DNA of 64,000 nt from Rana temporaria (GCF_905171775.1 NC_053494.1:123656028-123720027), one strand, 5' to 3'; counted from the first letter of the stretch, positions 24,251-34,945 are shown. The notes: a model not told the origin generated them from the sequence alone. Program-made: numbers and translations.

Positions 24251-25410
24251 CCTACCATCCCTGCCTGTGTCCAACTCCCATACCCCCTCCCTACCACCCC
24301 TGGCTGTGTCTAACCCCCTCCCTACCACCTCTACCTGTGTCTAATCCCCTCCCTACCACCCCTGGCTGTGTCTAACCCTCTCCCTACCACCCCTGCCTGT
24401 GTCTAACCCCCCTTCCTACCACCCCTGCCTGTGTCCAACTCCCATACCCCCTCCCTACCACCCCTGGCTGTGTCTAACCCCCTCCCTACCACCCCTGGCC
24501 TGTGTCTAACCCCCTCCCTACCACCCCTGCCTGTGTCTAACCCCCCTTCCTACCACCCCTGCCTGTGTCCAACTCCCATACCCCCTCCCTACCACCCCTG
24601 GCTGTGTCTAACCCCCTCCCTACCACCCCTGCCTGTGTCCAACTCCCATACCCCCTCCCTACCACCCCTGGCTGTGTCTAACCCCCTCCCTACCACCCCT
24701 GCCTGTGTCTAACCCCCTCCCTACCACCCCTGCCTGTGTCTAACCCCCCTTCCTACCACCCCTGCCTGTGTCTAACTCCCATACCCCCTCCCTACCATCC
24801 CTGCCTGTGTCCAACTCCCATACCCCCTCCCTACCACCCCTGGCTGTGTCTAACCCCCTCCCTACCACCCCTGGCTGTGTCTAACCCCCTCCCTACCACC
24901 CCTGCCTGTGTCTAACCCCCCTTCCTACCACCCCTGCCTGTGTCTAACTCCCATACCCCCTCCCTACCACCCCTGGCTATGTCTAAACCTACTTACCTAC
25001 CACCCTGGGCCCTGCCTGTGTCAAACCCCCCTCCCTACCACCCCTGGCTGTGTCAAACCCCCTCCCTACCACCCATGCCTGTGTCTAAACCTACCTACCT
25101 ACCACCCTGGGCCCTGCCTGTGACTAACCCCCCTCCCTACCACCCCTGCCTGTGTCTAACCCCCTCCTTACCACCCCTGCCTCTGTCTATCCCCCCTAGA
25201 ACACCTGCCTCTGTCTAACACCCCTACCACCCCTGGCTGTGTCTTACTCCATCGCTACCGCCCCTGCCCGTGTCTAACCCCTGTACCACCCCTGCCTGAG
25301 TCTAAACCCCCTACCACCCCTGCCTCTGTATAACCCCCTACCACCCCTGCCTGTGTCTAAACTCCCCCCCCCTCACCGCCACCGCTGCCTCTGTCTGAAC
25401 CCCACCATCA

Positions 25411-25509
25411 CTGTTGCATGTAAATCTGACAGGCTTTGCATGCGGGGAGGGTTGGGGGGCCTCCATGTCCAATTTGCTTGGGGCCCCCAAATTCCTTCAA
25501 ACGGCCCTG
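25411..25509. other. Right unique end of the giant hAT-like element
   Basis: The sequence contains GGGGGGCCTCCATGTCC and GGGGCCCCCAAATTCC and ends ACGGCCCTG. Read on the minus strand it resembles the hAT-like end at 59818. Confidence 0.65.
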
Positions 25510-25517
25510 AATGTACC
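25510..25517 (+). repeat. Right 8-bp target duplication AATGTACC
   Basis: It is identical to 1959-1966. The interrupted host sequence continues (CTTAGTTTAGTGACTC) as an ordinary dispersed repeat-like flank. Confidence 0.8.
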
Positions 25518-25604
25518 CTTAGTTTAGTGACTCAGATGAAGCTCTGCTGAAGTCTCCAATCATATGCAAGCAAATGTACTATATTTAAAAAAAAAAATTG
25601 TGCA

Positions 25605-26618
25605 TGTAGCCCTACCCCTGAAGAAGCTGCTGGTTTATTTTGGGCGGCATATTACGCCGTCTAGTGTACTGGATGAGAGCTGAAACAATGTCCACACGTT
25701 ACGTTTCTCTTTCTCGAACGTGGTAAAAGAACAATAGGTTGAAGAGATGAAATAGGGTATAGATAATAGGTTCAGGTGTAGAACTTGATAAGAAGCACTC
25801 CTGCTTCCAGACATAAATTCTCGTCGCCACTCTAGCCAGAGTGGGTAGTGTGCCCCTGGATAGGCCTCTCTCACTAGTCCTAGCAGCCAGGGCGCCACAC
25901 GGAACCTTGGTACAGTCTCTGCCACTGACCTTCCCAAAGGTGGATATATGTTCGGTCCAGAATCCCCTCACTTTAGGATTAGGCACCCGGATCTCTTCTG
26001 AAAGAAGTAACTTGTGAAATCAGGAAACTGACGGGCGATCACTGCTCAGCCTTTCAGTAGTAATGTATCCTTCTATGAAGTTAAGGCCTCCCCTGAGTGT
26101 ACCAGCCTCGTGCTGGGTGCTTTCCAGACAGGTACTTAATTTGGCGGCTTCCTCCCTCTAGGATGGACAGTACAGGACCACTTTGTCAATGCAAACCCAG
26201 TCTGAATACTGGGCCTGCTCGGCAAGACACGACTCCAGACCAACGTGGTCCCGGAGCCAGGAAACTCTGAACACGCACCCCTGGCCAGGAGGGCCACACA
26301 AGGGGTGGTGGGACGACGACGACCCAGAACTCGGGACATCTGTCTCTTAAATACTCTCCCCCAGCATGCACAGCGAGGCGATCAACCCCCACTGATTAGC
26401 CGCTGAGAAAGAATACCCAACACACTTGGATCTGACTGCTGCCACCCTTGGCCTGGGGTGGAACTGACACCCCAGACAACAACAATGGTCACCTGCAGTA
26501 CAGCCACGGCTGGAACAGAGGTCCAAATTTGAAAACAAAATAGGTCAGAGGTAAATAATCCTCTGACTAACCTCTAAATTTAAAGCAGGGTCAGCAAAGA
26601 AAATAGCTGCCCGCTACA
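25605..26618. mobile_element. LTR-like repeat copy 1 (TGTAG...CTACA)
   Basis: It shares about 1 kb of sequence with 40353-41415, in the same order: CCGTCTAG..., AATGTCCACAC, TCGTCGCCACTCTAGCCAGAG, GGATAGGCCTCTCTCAC, CACCCGGATCTC, CCCCCAGCATGCACAGCGAGG. TG...CA termini and about 1-kb length suggest a solo LTR. I found no target duplication at this copy. It has no coding frame of note, and the exact superfamily is unknown. Confidence 0.6.
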
Positions 26619-27260
26619 TTTGGATATCCATTTGGTGTGTAAAATCCATTGAAAAATAAGTTTTGCATAGCACGGACTGGACATCTGCACCTTCATTGGA
26701 ATCCTCTGATGCTGACCCCTATCTGGCTGATGGTGTTCTGACATGCCCTTTTGATCTCTATGACTTGAGATCCAACAGATCTTGTAAGCGGCGGTGATTG
26801 CCTTATCTTCTTTGATGAACAGAAAATCTTGCCTGCAGACAAGTTGTCATTCTGTTGTAATTGTGGATACCAGGGATTGTGAAGTTGCTCTGATCATTTT
26901 TGGATCCCTAATTGCTTGTTTGAGACTTTGATTGTATTTATTCCCTAGATATTCTCTTATTTATTTAATTTAAGTTTTTACACTTATTAATACACCTCAC
27001 TCTTTTTTTTTGGATATTTTATGTGGTAGCGCACTATTTTTTGTTTTACACTTCTATGGACTGAATATTTAAGGTTTTTTAGTTGCTGCACCACTTCACC
27101 CATTTTTGGTTTTGATATCATCCTGATCATTATTAATTTGCAACAAATTTGTTCACTTATTTATTTAGTTTATATTGTTTAGCGCAGATTTTTTTCCCCT
27201 TACACTTCAGTACTTTATGTATAATAAAATTACTATCGATATCAAACATCACTGACTTCC
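26619..27260. repeat. AT-rich repeat-like tract with TAGCGC-type tail
   Basis: Two tails resembling dispersed repeat ends occur, GTAGCGCACTATTTTTTG (about 27027) and TTTAGCGCAGATTTTTTT (about 27178), similar to the tail of the insert at 5330-6023. No gene is visible. The stretch 27261-28002 is AT-rich and shows nothing identifiable. Confidence 0.35.
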
Positions 27261-28002
27261 TTTGTAATTGGTAGACAGCTGTGTGTTCCCACCATTGTAT
27301 TATGAAAATCTGTGAATGATCATGTTTTATATAGAGTCCGCCTATACTTCAATGCAGCAGAAAGGACAGTATCACATAATTTAATCTTCCTCATTCAAGT
27401 TTTGAGATCTCGCATTCTTTCATTTTTTTCCCCCTTCAACTGAAAATGAATTTATTGCCCTTTCAAACTTGACTTTGATATTTTACTAGTGTCATGCAAT
27501 AAAATCCATGATACACTTAAAGAAAGTTAAAGACTAAAATACCGCTTACATGCATATAGGACACCCTATCTTACACAGAATAGGTTAACTTACCATATAA
27601 ATAGTTAATAAACTTTAATTTAGTCAAATCATTTCTGTCACTTTTAATTATTGTCAAAAGCTGTCCTTGAATTTCCCTGTATGGTGCTGGGAATGTACAT
27701 TTGTATATTTCATGGTTTCAGAAATTGATCGATGAAAAGAGAGGGAGAAACATACAGCCTTTAATAATGGATGAGGCTTCAGATTATAAATGGAGCATGA
27801 TCAGCAAATCTCGCCATCATCAATTATTGTTATTGTTCATGTGACCGGTTAGTTTAATGTTGCTTATTGGACAGCAATTAGACCAGCCAATCAGCAAAGG
27901 CCTAGTTACTGTAAAAATATAAATAACAAAAATGACCGTATATGAAACATAAATTATGTATGAGGTTAGTAACTTTGATAATTGTCTTTGTACTGAGCTA
28001 AA

Positions 28003-28017
28003 CATGCCTAGCTAAGT
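28003..28017 (+). repeat. 15-bp target duplication CATGCCTAGCTAAGT (left)
   Basis: It is repeated exactly at 29634-29648, bounding the fold-back element. Confidence 0.88.
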
Positions 28018-29633
28018 GAAATAAAATAGAGAAGGTCTCTCGCGCTACTAATGAGTATATGTGAAACGTAGGGAACTAAAAAACAAAAGCTGCTAAATCT
28101 AATAGTGTTCACTAAACACATAAAACACATAAAACATGAATGGATAAATAAATGATTTTGCGCTAAAGTAAATAAATATATAAATACAAACAATCCTGTC
28201 ACCGTGCAATATGGTGATAAAGTGCGGTATAGTAAGTGACAAGTGATTATTATATCATGCACACGTGTAGAAAATCAAGTATAAGCAAGTGATCTAAAAA
28301 ATATATAAATGTGTATAAAGTGCTACTGTACAAATAAAGTGACTCTGAATAATGCAAGTGAACTGCAACTCAGTCCAAAAAAACACATAAAAAGTGCAGG
28401 TAGTGCCACAAAATTGCACCAAGATTTGCAATAGTAGATGGTTCAATAATGCAATGGTGATAATGCAGGAGATGAGTAAAAAATGTCCCATGCTTTTGAT
28501 GAGAGGCTATAACCTCCAATGTTTCCAAATTCCTGATGAGAAGATGTTCTATTTGTAATATTGAACCATAGTGATTCTCCTCCACCAGTCTCCCAGAACT
28601 CTTACCTTACAAATAAATAATATAGGCACATCAATGTAGTATCTTCCACCATGAAGGTGTGGGATGCCCTATCTGGAAGGCACTGGAATCCACGATCGTT
28701 CCTCCTACGACTGGTTGCTAAAAATTAGGAAGGGGGAGTGGAGGGGGGGGGGGACTCCAGCCCGTGCCCAGGAAGGAGGAGAGGAGACTTCTATGGTGTA
28801 GTATTTTTGATAAAACTTTAATACAAACACGTATATGTAGGACTCTTACAATAAATAAAGTAGTAGTAAGCAAGTAGGGTAAAATGCAGTGAATGTACAC
28901 TGTCTTACTGTGCCCTCGGCTTCTCCCGGTCTGCGCTGGCCTCAGTCTCCCTACGGCGCACCTGACTTCTTCGGGGGACTGAAGAAGTCAGGAGGTGCGT
29001 GACGTAACACGGTAAGGAGACTGAGGCCAGCGCAGACCGGGAGAAGCGAAGGGCACAGTAAGACAGTGTACATTCACTGCGTTTTACCCTACTTGCTTGC
29101 TACTACCACACCTTCATGGTGGAAGATACTAAATTGATGTGCCTATATTATTTATTTGTAAGGTGAGAGTTCTGGGAGACTGGTGGAGGAGAATCACTAT
29201 GGTTCAATATTACAAATAGAACATCTTCTCATCAGGAATTTGGAAATATTGGAGGTTATACCCTCTCATCAAACCATCAAACGCATGGGACATTTTTTAC
29301 TCATCTCCTGCATTATCACCATTGCATTATTGAACCATCTACTATTGCAAATCTTGGTGCAATTTTGTGGCACTACCTGCACTTTTTATGTGTTTTTTTG
29401 GACTGAGTTGCAGTTCACTTGCATTATTCAGAGTCACTTTATTTGCACAGTAGCACTTTATACACATTTATATATTTTTTAGATCACTTGCTTATACTTG
29501 ATTCTCTACACGTGTGCATGATATAATAATCACTTGTCACTTGCTATACAGCACTTTATCACCATATTGCACCGTGACAGGATTGTTTGTATTTATATAT
29601 TTATTTACTTTAGCGCAAAATCATTTATTTATC
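28018..29633. mobile_element. 1.6-kb fold-back element with 15-bp target duplications
   Basis: A left arm of about 28143-28668 pairs with a right arm of about 29103-29633. An inner pair (about 28857-28975 with about 28985-29105) forms the hairpin tip around ACTTCTTCGGGGGACTGAAGAAGT. A 188-bp stretch (28669-28856) and a 125-bp head (28018-28142) have no partner. Because of the symmetry the same frame (MEENHYGSILQIEHL) reads on the minus strand near 28585 and the plus strand at 29183, so it is not evidence of a gene. The 15-bp duplications are longer than DNA transposons make and suggest LINE-assisted insertion. Confidence 0.85.
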
Positions 29634-29776
29634 CATGCCTAGCTAAGTATTACACACTGACAACGCATAAATCAAGCTGGCCATTTACAATAAAAACTTT
29701 CATTCAAATATAATCCTCAATAGCCACAAAGGATGTAAATTCACTTTGTGTGCAATAAATGTCTTTACAAACTCCG

Positions 29777-30011
29777 GGCCAGATTCAGATAAAATTACGT
29801 TGCTCCACGGCAGCGTAACGTATCTGATTTACGTTACACCGCCGCAGGTTTACAGCGTAAGTGCCTGATTCTCAAAACTCTTACCTGTAAACTTGCGGCG
29901 GTGTAACGTAAATGCGCACCATTTAAATTAGGCGCGTTCCCGCGCCGAACGTTCTGCGCATGCTCCCGACGCGCATTGCGCGAAATTACGGCGCCCCAAC
30001 GTTTTCTTTTA
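29777..30011. mobile_element. Truncated MITE, GGGCCAGATTCAG end
   Basis: It starts like the intact members at 33636, 42957 and 54575, with internal GCGTAACGTATCTG and CCGCCGCAAG-type inverted motifs, but the right end is lost where the hAT transposase sequence begins at about 30012. Confidence 0.65.
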
Positions 30012-30012
30012 A

Positions 30013-31193
30013 ATGCGCTTTAAGCCAGGAATGGTGGTTTGCGACAATGGCACCAACCTCCTCTCCGCCCTGCGACAGGGACAACTGACCCATGTGCCCT
30101 GTTTTGCTCATGTCCTTAACTTGGTGGTGCAGCGGTTCTTGGGCAGGTACCCAGGCTTACAGGATGTCCTGAAGCAGGCCAGGAAAGTCTGTGTGCATTT
30201 CCGACGGTCATATAATGCCAGTGCTCGGCCATCAATGAGTATCTGTGCCAATATGGCAGCAGGAAAAGGGTCAGGGGAGCTTGCCTTTTTTTCCCCACGC
30301 CAGTGGGCCATGATCAGGGATGCATGCACTGTCCTGTCACCATTTGAGGAGGCCACGAGGATGGTGAGCAGTGACAGTGCACGCATCAGTGACACTGTCC
30401 CTCTTATTCACCTGTTGGAGCACACTCTGCGTAGAATAATGGACAGGGCCCTTGAGGCAGAACAGAGGGAGGAAGAGGAGGACTCACTTACCTCTCAAGG
30501 TTCCCTTTATCCAGACAGTGTTCCTGCTTGCCCACCTATCACACAGGAAGAGGACGAGGAGGAGGAGGATTGTGTCAGCATGGAGGTGGAGCCTAGCACT
30601 CAGCATCAGCAGCAGTCTTCAAGGGATCAATTACAGTCCCAATAAACCCATGGAGGGAGCAGAAGATGAAACATCTTCGGGAGGCCTTGCAGAAAGGTCT
30701 GTGCAACACGTTCCCAGAGACGGGGAGGTTACAAAATCCTGGTGCTGGACAACGTGTTGCTGAGGCTTCGGTCAGTCACAAAAGGAGCGGTGGAGAAGGT
30801 AGCCGTCTGACCGATGCGTTCAGACAATTTTTTAGTCCGCAGCCCCAAGGTATGACTAGTTCCAGCAACCATCGCCAGCATCTGTTTTACATGGTGCAGG
30901 AATACCTAGGGGCAAGATCAGACTTGGACACCTTTCCCACCGAAAATCCTCTGGCTTACTGGGTCTTGAGGATGGATCACTGGCCAGAGCTTGCACAGTA
31001 TGCAATTGAGCTACTGGCTTGTCCTGCATCCAGCGTTCTTTCAGAATGCACATTCAGTGCTGCTGGAGGCTTTGTAACCGATCACAGGGTGCGCCTCTCT
31101 ACCGACTCGGTCGATCGACTGACCTTCATAAAAATGAATCAGGCTTGGATCACCACCAGCTACCAAGCACCTGATGCTGATGTAACTGAATAA
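30013..31193 (+). pseudogene. Broken hAT transposase (ZBED-like)
   Basis: Two open parts in different frames form one hAT transposase remnant. The first (30013-30645) carries VCDNGTNLLSAL and VPCFAHVLNLVVQRFL, the conserved core around the second catalytic Asp region, followed by ARKVCVHFRRSY. An acidic stretch near 30530-30570 follows. The second part (30666-31193) carries the C-terminal hAT dimerisation region at about residues 88-160 (ENPLAYWVLRMDHWPELAQY, PASSVLSECTFSAAG). The frame changes and a stop lies around 30645. The N-terminal BED finger and first catalytic region are missing, since sequence upstream of 30012 belongs to a MITE. It is inactive. Confidence 0.9.
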
Positions 31194-31318
31194 TTTTTTT
31201 TGAGAATGTCAGATCCCTTCAAGACTGCCTATGCTGATGCTGAGTGACTATGCTGTTATGCTGAGTGACTATCCTTTTCCTCCTCAATGATCATGCTGAT
31301 AGGTTGTAAGAACATTTT

Positions 31319-31895
31319 TGGTTCTGGGCACCGCCACCAGTGCCTAAGGCCCAATTTTTCTGCCCCTGTTTAACAGGGGCGTGTAATTACAATTTTTGAT
31401 GCAATACTTTGCAGCGGGCTCATTCCTGTGCTCCAACTAGAGTATCTGTGAGTGGTTGCAGTGTTGTGGCACCAGCACCAGTGCCTAAGGCCCAATTTTT
31501 CTTCCCCACATGGGGCGTGTAATTACAATTTTTGATGCAATACTTTGCAGCTGGCTCATTTCTGCGCTCCAACTAGAGTATCTGTGAGGGGTTGAAGTGT
31601 TGTGGCACCAGCACCATCACCACCACCAACAAAGGCCCAATTTTTCTGCCCCTGTTTAACAGGGGCATGTAATTACAATTCTTGATCTAATATTTCACAG
31701 CAGGGCCCATTCCTGGGCCCATCAATAGTAACTGTGAGGGCTTACAGAGTTGTGGCACCAGCACCACACACCACCAACAACGGCCCAATTTTTCTGCCCC
31801 TGTTCAACAGGGGCATGTAATTACAATTCTTGATCTAATATTTCACTGCAGGGCCCATTCCTGTGCCCACCAAGACTGTGAGGGCTTATTAGGCT
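31319..31895 (+). repeat. Four tandem units of about 145 bp in the hAT 3' region
   Basis: Units restart at about 31330, 31468, 31607 and 31760 with GGCCCAATTTTTCT, followed by TGTAATTACAATT and GGCCCATTCCTG or equivalent. Units diverge moderately. This lies between the transposase stop and the hAT terminal sequence, so it is a tandem expansion inside a transposon. Confidence 0.85.
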
Positions 31896-31899
31896 TTAA

Positions 31900-32036
31900 A
31901 ACTAGCACTTTTGAATTCGAACGTTCGAGTCCCATAGACTTCAATGGGGTTCTAAATGTTCGCGTGAATGTTCAGTCCATTCGAAGGTTCTGGTGCGAAC
32001 CAAACGGGGGGGGGGGGGGTGTTCGGCTCATCCCTA
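31900..32036 (+). mobile_element. hAT element right terminus
   Basis: The sequence contains GTCCCATAGACTTCAATGGGG and ends GTTCGGCTCATCCCTAC. Read in reverse this is GTAGGGATGAGCC, an end I know from amphibian hAT elements. A poly-G run sits at about 32007-32020. It abuts Gypsy integrase sequence directly. Confidence 0.65.
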
Positions 32037-32834
32037 CTTCAGACCTACCATTCTCCTAAAGCAGCTGGACACTCACGGAAGAATAAACTCATATGGTGGC
32101 CTAGTCTCCATGCTAATGTCACTGCCTTTGAAGCTGCTTTACCCGTGTGTGCTCAGAATAAAACACCCGGACACTTTACAGTGGGCCTTCTACAACCCAT
32201 ACACAGTGGAGAGAGGCCTTGGACCCACTAGCCTATTGATTTTATTGTGTATTTACCCAATTTCCATGGCAACACAGTTATTCTTATGGTGGTTAACCGG
32301 TTTTGGAAAAGTCTCATTGTATTCCCCAAAAAGGTTGCCTTCATTCAAAGAACTGCCATCAATTTTCACTCGGGAGGTCTTTCAGTTACATGCGTTACCT
32401 AAAGTTATCATCTCGGAGAGGGGTAGCCAGTTTGTGTCCAGGTTTTGGAGAGCCTTTTGTGCACAGTCTGTAATTCCTGCATTAGAGGAACATCTTCAAG
32501 GACTCCTTTCCACTTGTGTGCAGGTCCAAGAGTCCTTGAAATGTGCCAGATAGAGGTATAGACTCCATGCTGACCTCCAAAGTCTATTTGCACTCTCCTA
32601 CCAAATTGGGAAGAGTGTTTGGCTGTAACCTCAGAATCCATTTTCCCTCACTAAAACTGGTGCCTCAGTATATGGGGCCTTTCCACATTCTCCATAATCT
32701 AGTATTATATCTAGTTTCCTTATTAAAACCGCTCTTAGGTCTCATCCTCAGACGTACATGCTCATGCCCTCCTCTGTGCTTTTCATATATGTTTTCCTCT
32801 CAAGTCTGGTGCCCCTCCAAGGGAGAGGGGTCAT
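32037..32834 (+). pseudogene. Broken Ty3/Gypsy integrase (3' part of pol)
   Basis: Two frames alternate. One reads LIWWPSLHANVTAFEAALPVCAQNKT and LLQPI...RPWTH, the zinc-binding and linker part. The other reads GFGKVSLYSPKRLPSFKELPSIF, VFQLHALPKVIISERGSQF and VSRFWRAFC, corresponding to the DDE core of chromovirus-type integrases; the usual SDRG is SERG here, so a catalytic Asp is lost. Downstream pieces (HSPTKLGRVFG, YMGPFHILHNL) match the C-terminal GPF-like module. Frameshifts and the missing upstream pol show it is dead. It differs from the Mag-type element at 3974. Confidence 0.85.
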
Positions 32835-32853
32835 AGAGGAGGGGGTACTGTCA

Positions 32854-33123
32854 GGCCTGTACACACGTCCGAGGAACTCGACGTGCCAAACACATCGAGT
32901 TCCTCGTCAAGTTCAGTGTTGAAGCCGCCGAGGATCTCGGCAGGCCGACTTTCCTCATTGAACAACGAGGAAATAGAGAACATGTTCTTTATTCGGCCCG
33001 ACGAGTTCCTCGTCGGCTTCCTCGCTGAAAAGTGTACACACGACCGAGTTTCTCGGCAGAATCCAGCTCCGATCGAGTTTCTGGCTGAATTCTGCAGAGA
33101 AACTCGGTCGTGAGTACGGGGCC
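32854..33123. mobile_element. Harbinger-like MITE in the Gypsy LTR, TSD TCA
   Basis: The ends GGCCTGTACACACG and GAGTACGGGGCC are inverted, with TCA at 32851-32853 and 33124-33126. Internal inverted motifs are CGAGGAACTCG and GAGTTTCTCGG. It is the same end type and target as 1356-1836, with different internal sequence. Confidence 0.8.
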
Positions 33124-33635
33124 TCAGGATTGTGCTCCTTCTATTTACTAGCAGCTCTTTTCTTTCAAGTAAAACTATGGGCAGAACTTTTTATTTCCAT
33201 TTTGTATAGTTTGAGGAAGGGTTAGAACCCCTGTTGGTTTATTTTTTGCCATCTGTGCCCCATTGGGGAGATTTCACTTCCTGTCCAATAGCCAAACAGC
33301 AAGTGTGAGGAAATCCCTGAAAATGAAAGGAATAGCATAGAAACCCCCAGGTTACCAGAACTGGTGTCCCCATTGGAAGGTGTCCCTACTATTACTTTTC
33401 TGGGCACAACCCCAAATTTTTGATTTTCTTTTACTTAAACTTTCAATGATAACAGTAAACAGGGAAAATAGAGAGGGTGAATCTCCTTAACAGGGGCACA
33501 GACAGCAACAAAAACTGACAAGGGGTCTAATCCCTCTCCCCTCTATCCAAAACTAAATACATTAAAAAAATGCCTTTTGTTATACTTTCAGTGCACAAGG
33601 CTGCTCAGCTTTCAGTTAATTACCAGCCACTCATT

Positions 33636-34409
33636 GGCCCAGATTCACAGAGTGTGGGCGCACATTACGCCACCGTAACGCAAACGCCGTACGCCGCGCC
33701 ACCGTAGTGCGGAGAGGCAAGCATTGCATGCAGCAAACTATTGCTCCCAATGCTGCGTCAGCGTGGCGTAGGTTTCGAGGGCGTACGCCGGCAAAGGTGG
33801 AAGTGGGTGTGACCCATGCAAATGAGGCGTGACCCCATGCAAATGATGGGCCGAGCGCCAGACAGATACGTATCACGAACTGCGCATGCGTCGTGACGTG
33901 GACGCATCCCCCTGCGCCTGCTCACAACCACGTCGGAACAACTGCCTAAACTATGCCGGATCACTGCGTACGTCGTGAACGTAACCTACGCCCAGCCAGA
34001 CACACGTCCAACCACGTCCAACGTAAAATACGCTGGCTTGTGTTCCCTGGTGCAGACCTTTGCATGTCTGCTGCTGGGTTGCACCTCCTTTATGGGGAAT
34101 AACTTTACGCCGGACGTACAACTTACGCGCACCTCGCGTAGCCTGCGTCGGGCGCACGCAGGTTCGCGAATCGCCGTATTTCCCTCATTTGCATGTTTGA
34201 ATGGCTAATCAATGGGAGCGGCACCATGCACCCAGCCTAAATGTGCGCCCACCCTACGCCGGCGTAAGCAAGCTATGTCGGCAGGGTGTAGCCTGGTTTT
34301 AGGAGCTTATCTGTTTGTGGGTCTGGCGCACAGATACGACGGCGCACATTTGCACTTACGTCGGCGTAACTTGTTATACGTCGGCGTAAGTGCTTTGTGA
34401 ATCTGGGCC
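33636..34409. mobile_element. MITE, GGCCCAGATTCACA ends, TSD ATT
   Basis: The left end GGCCCAGATTCACAGA and right end TTGTGAATCTGGGCC are inverted, with ATT at 33633-33635 and 34410-34412. The interior has many GCGTAAG and GCGTACG motifs on both strands. It is 774 bp without coding capacity; short frames inside are artefacts. It belongs to the family at 42957 and 54575. Confidence 0.85.
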
Positions 34410-34945
34410 ATTGTTTTCACAGTGACTCACCTGGTTATTTATAAACCTCTTGGCTATTTAAACAGCTTTGCTCATTTCCTCCATGCCCTTGCATGGTCAA
34501 CATCTCCAGTGTGTTTCTGCTGTGTTCCTGTGGCTGACTTCTCTCCTAAACCTGCTCCTGATTTTTTGCCCCTGACAATGTTGACTGCTGGTTTCCTGAC
34601 CCCGGCTCATTTGATTACCCGCTCTGGCTTCCAAAACCTGTCTTTGTTTTTTTTATTACGTTCCTGATATATGTTATTTTTGCTATTACATTAAAGGTGT
34701 AATTTTAACTGCATTTTCTGTCTCTGTCTGGTTTATGGTTCCTGAAAGGGTGTTCTATGTACATTGGAAGGATTTTAACAGATCTTGTTGCACAGTCCTT
34801 CCTGTTTTCTGCTCTGAAGAAATAGAGGTTTGTTCTTCTATGATTTTTGGGTACTGATTCTAAATGAGAGTGACTTTTTTTATAATTTTTCAGCTAATGC
34901 ACTTGCAGTATTCTAATGAGGAGGGTGGAAGGGTCTGCATCCCTT

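Larger units (their letters stand above)
7752..25410 (+). repeat. C-rich minisatellite array, main part
   Basis: Several hundred head-to-tail units of 31, 32 and 39 bp share CTGTGTCTAACCCCC and CCTACCACCCCTG. The + strand is extremely C-rich and the minus strand carries repeated runs of three to six G. Rare variants recur at fixed distances (see the block entries), revealing higher-order duplication. From about 20.3 to 24.2 kb, units show many single-base losses. From about 24,980 to 25,410, units become divergent (CTAAACCTACTTACC, CTGGGCCCTGCC), consistent with an old array edge. The many Met-Ser-Asn-Pro-rich frames exist only because unit lengths permit read-through; they carry no gene signal. 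Confidence 0.97.
1967..25509. mobile_element. Giant non-autonomous hAT-like element enclosing the minisatellite array
   Basis: The left end reads CAGGCCCGTCGGAA and the right end, read on the minus strand, CAGGGCCGTTTGAAGGAA. Both sides carry AATGTACC. The right subterminal sequence (GGAATTTGGGGGCCCC on the minus strand) closely resembles the hAT-like end at 59818, which supports a real family end. Between the ends are a roughly 490-bp left unique part, a minisatellite of about 19 kb, a 3.8-kb Gypsy insertion and a roughly 100-bp right unique part. There is no transposase, so any movement would have depended on an enzyme supplied in trans. Whether it moved at this size or grew after insertion cannot be told from the sequence. 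Confidence 0.7.
32835..34750 (+). repeat. Probable Gypsy 3' LTR split by two MITEs
   Basis: A purine tract (32835-32845) is followed by TGTCA at 32849, the usual end of pol and start of LTR in this class. The LTR is interrupted at 32854-33123 by a MITE with TSD TCA and at 33636-34409 by another with TSD ATT. The remaining parts (33127-33632 and 34413-34750) include a C/T-rich segment ending with CTGTCTCTGTCTGG. The right boundary is uncertain. Confidence 0.5.

Noticed and set aside
2458..25410. Dozens of plus- and minus-strand open frames (Ser-Asn-Pro-Pro rich or Gly-Arg rich) as protein genes
   Set aside because: They follow the tandem unit in every frame, have no starts in context, no domains, and end wherever a unit variant shifts phase. 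They are by-products of a stop-poor repeat.
2458..25410. CRISPR-like array
   Set aside because: Units are contiguous with no unique spacers and the context is a vertebrate genome.
2458..25410. True telomeric or subtelomeric repeat
   Set aside because: Only single CTAACCC heptamers occur within longer units; there is no head-to-tail TTAGGG run.
28370..29482. A conserved protein present twice (MEENHYGSILQ...)
   Set aside because: The two frames are the two arms of the same fold-back element; identity results from symmetry, not selection.
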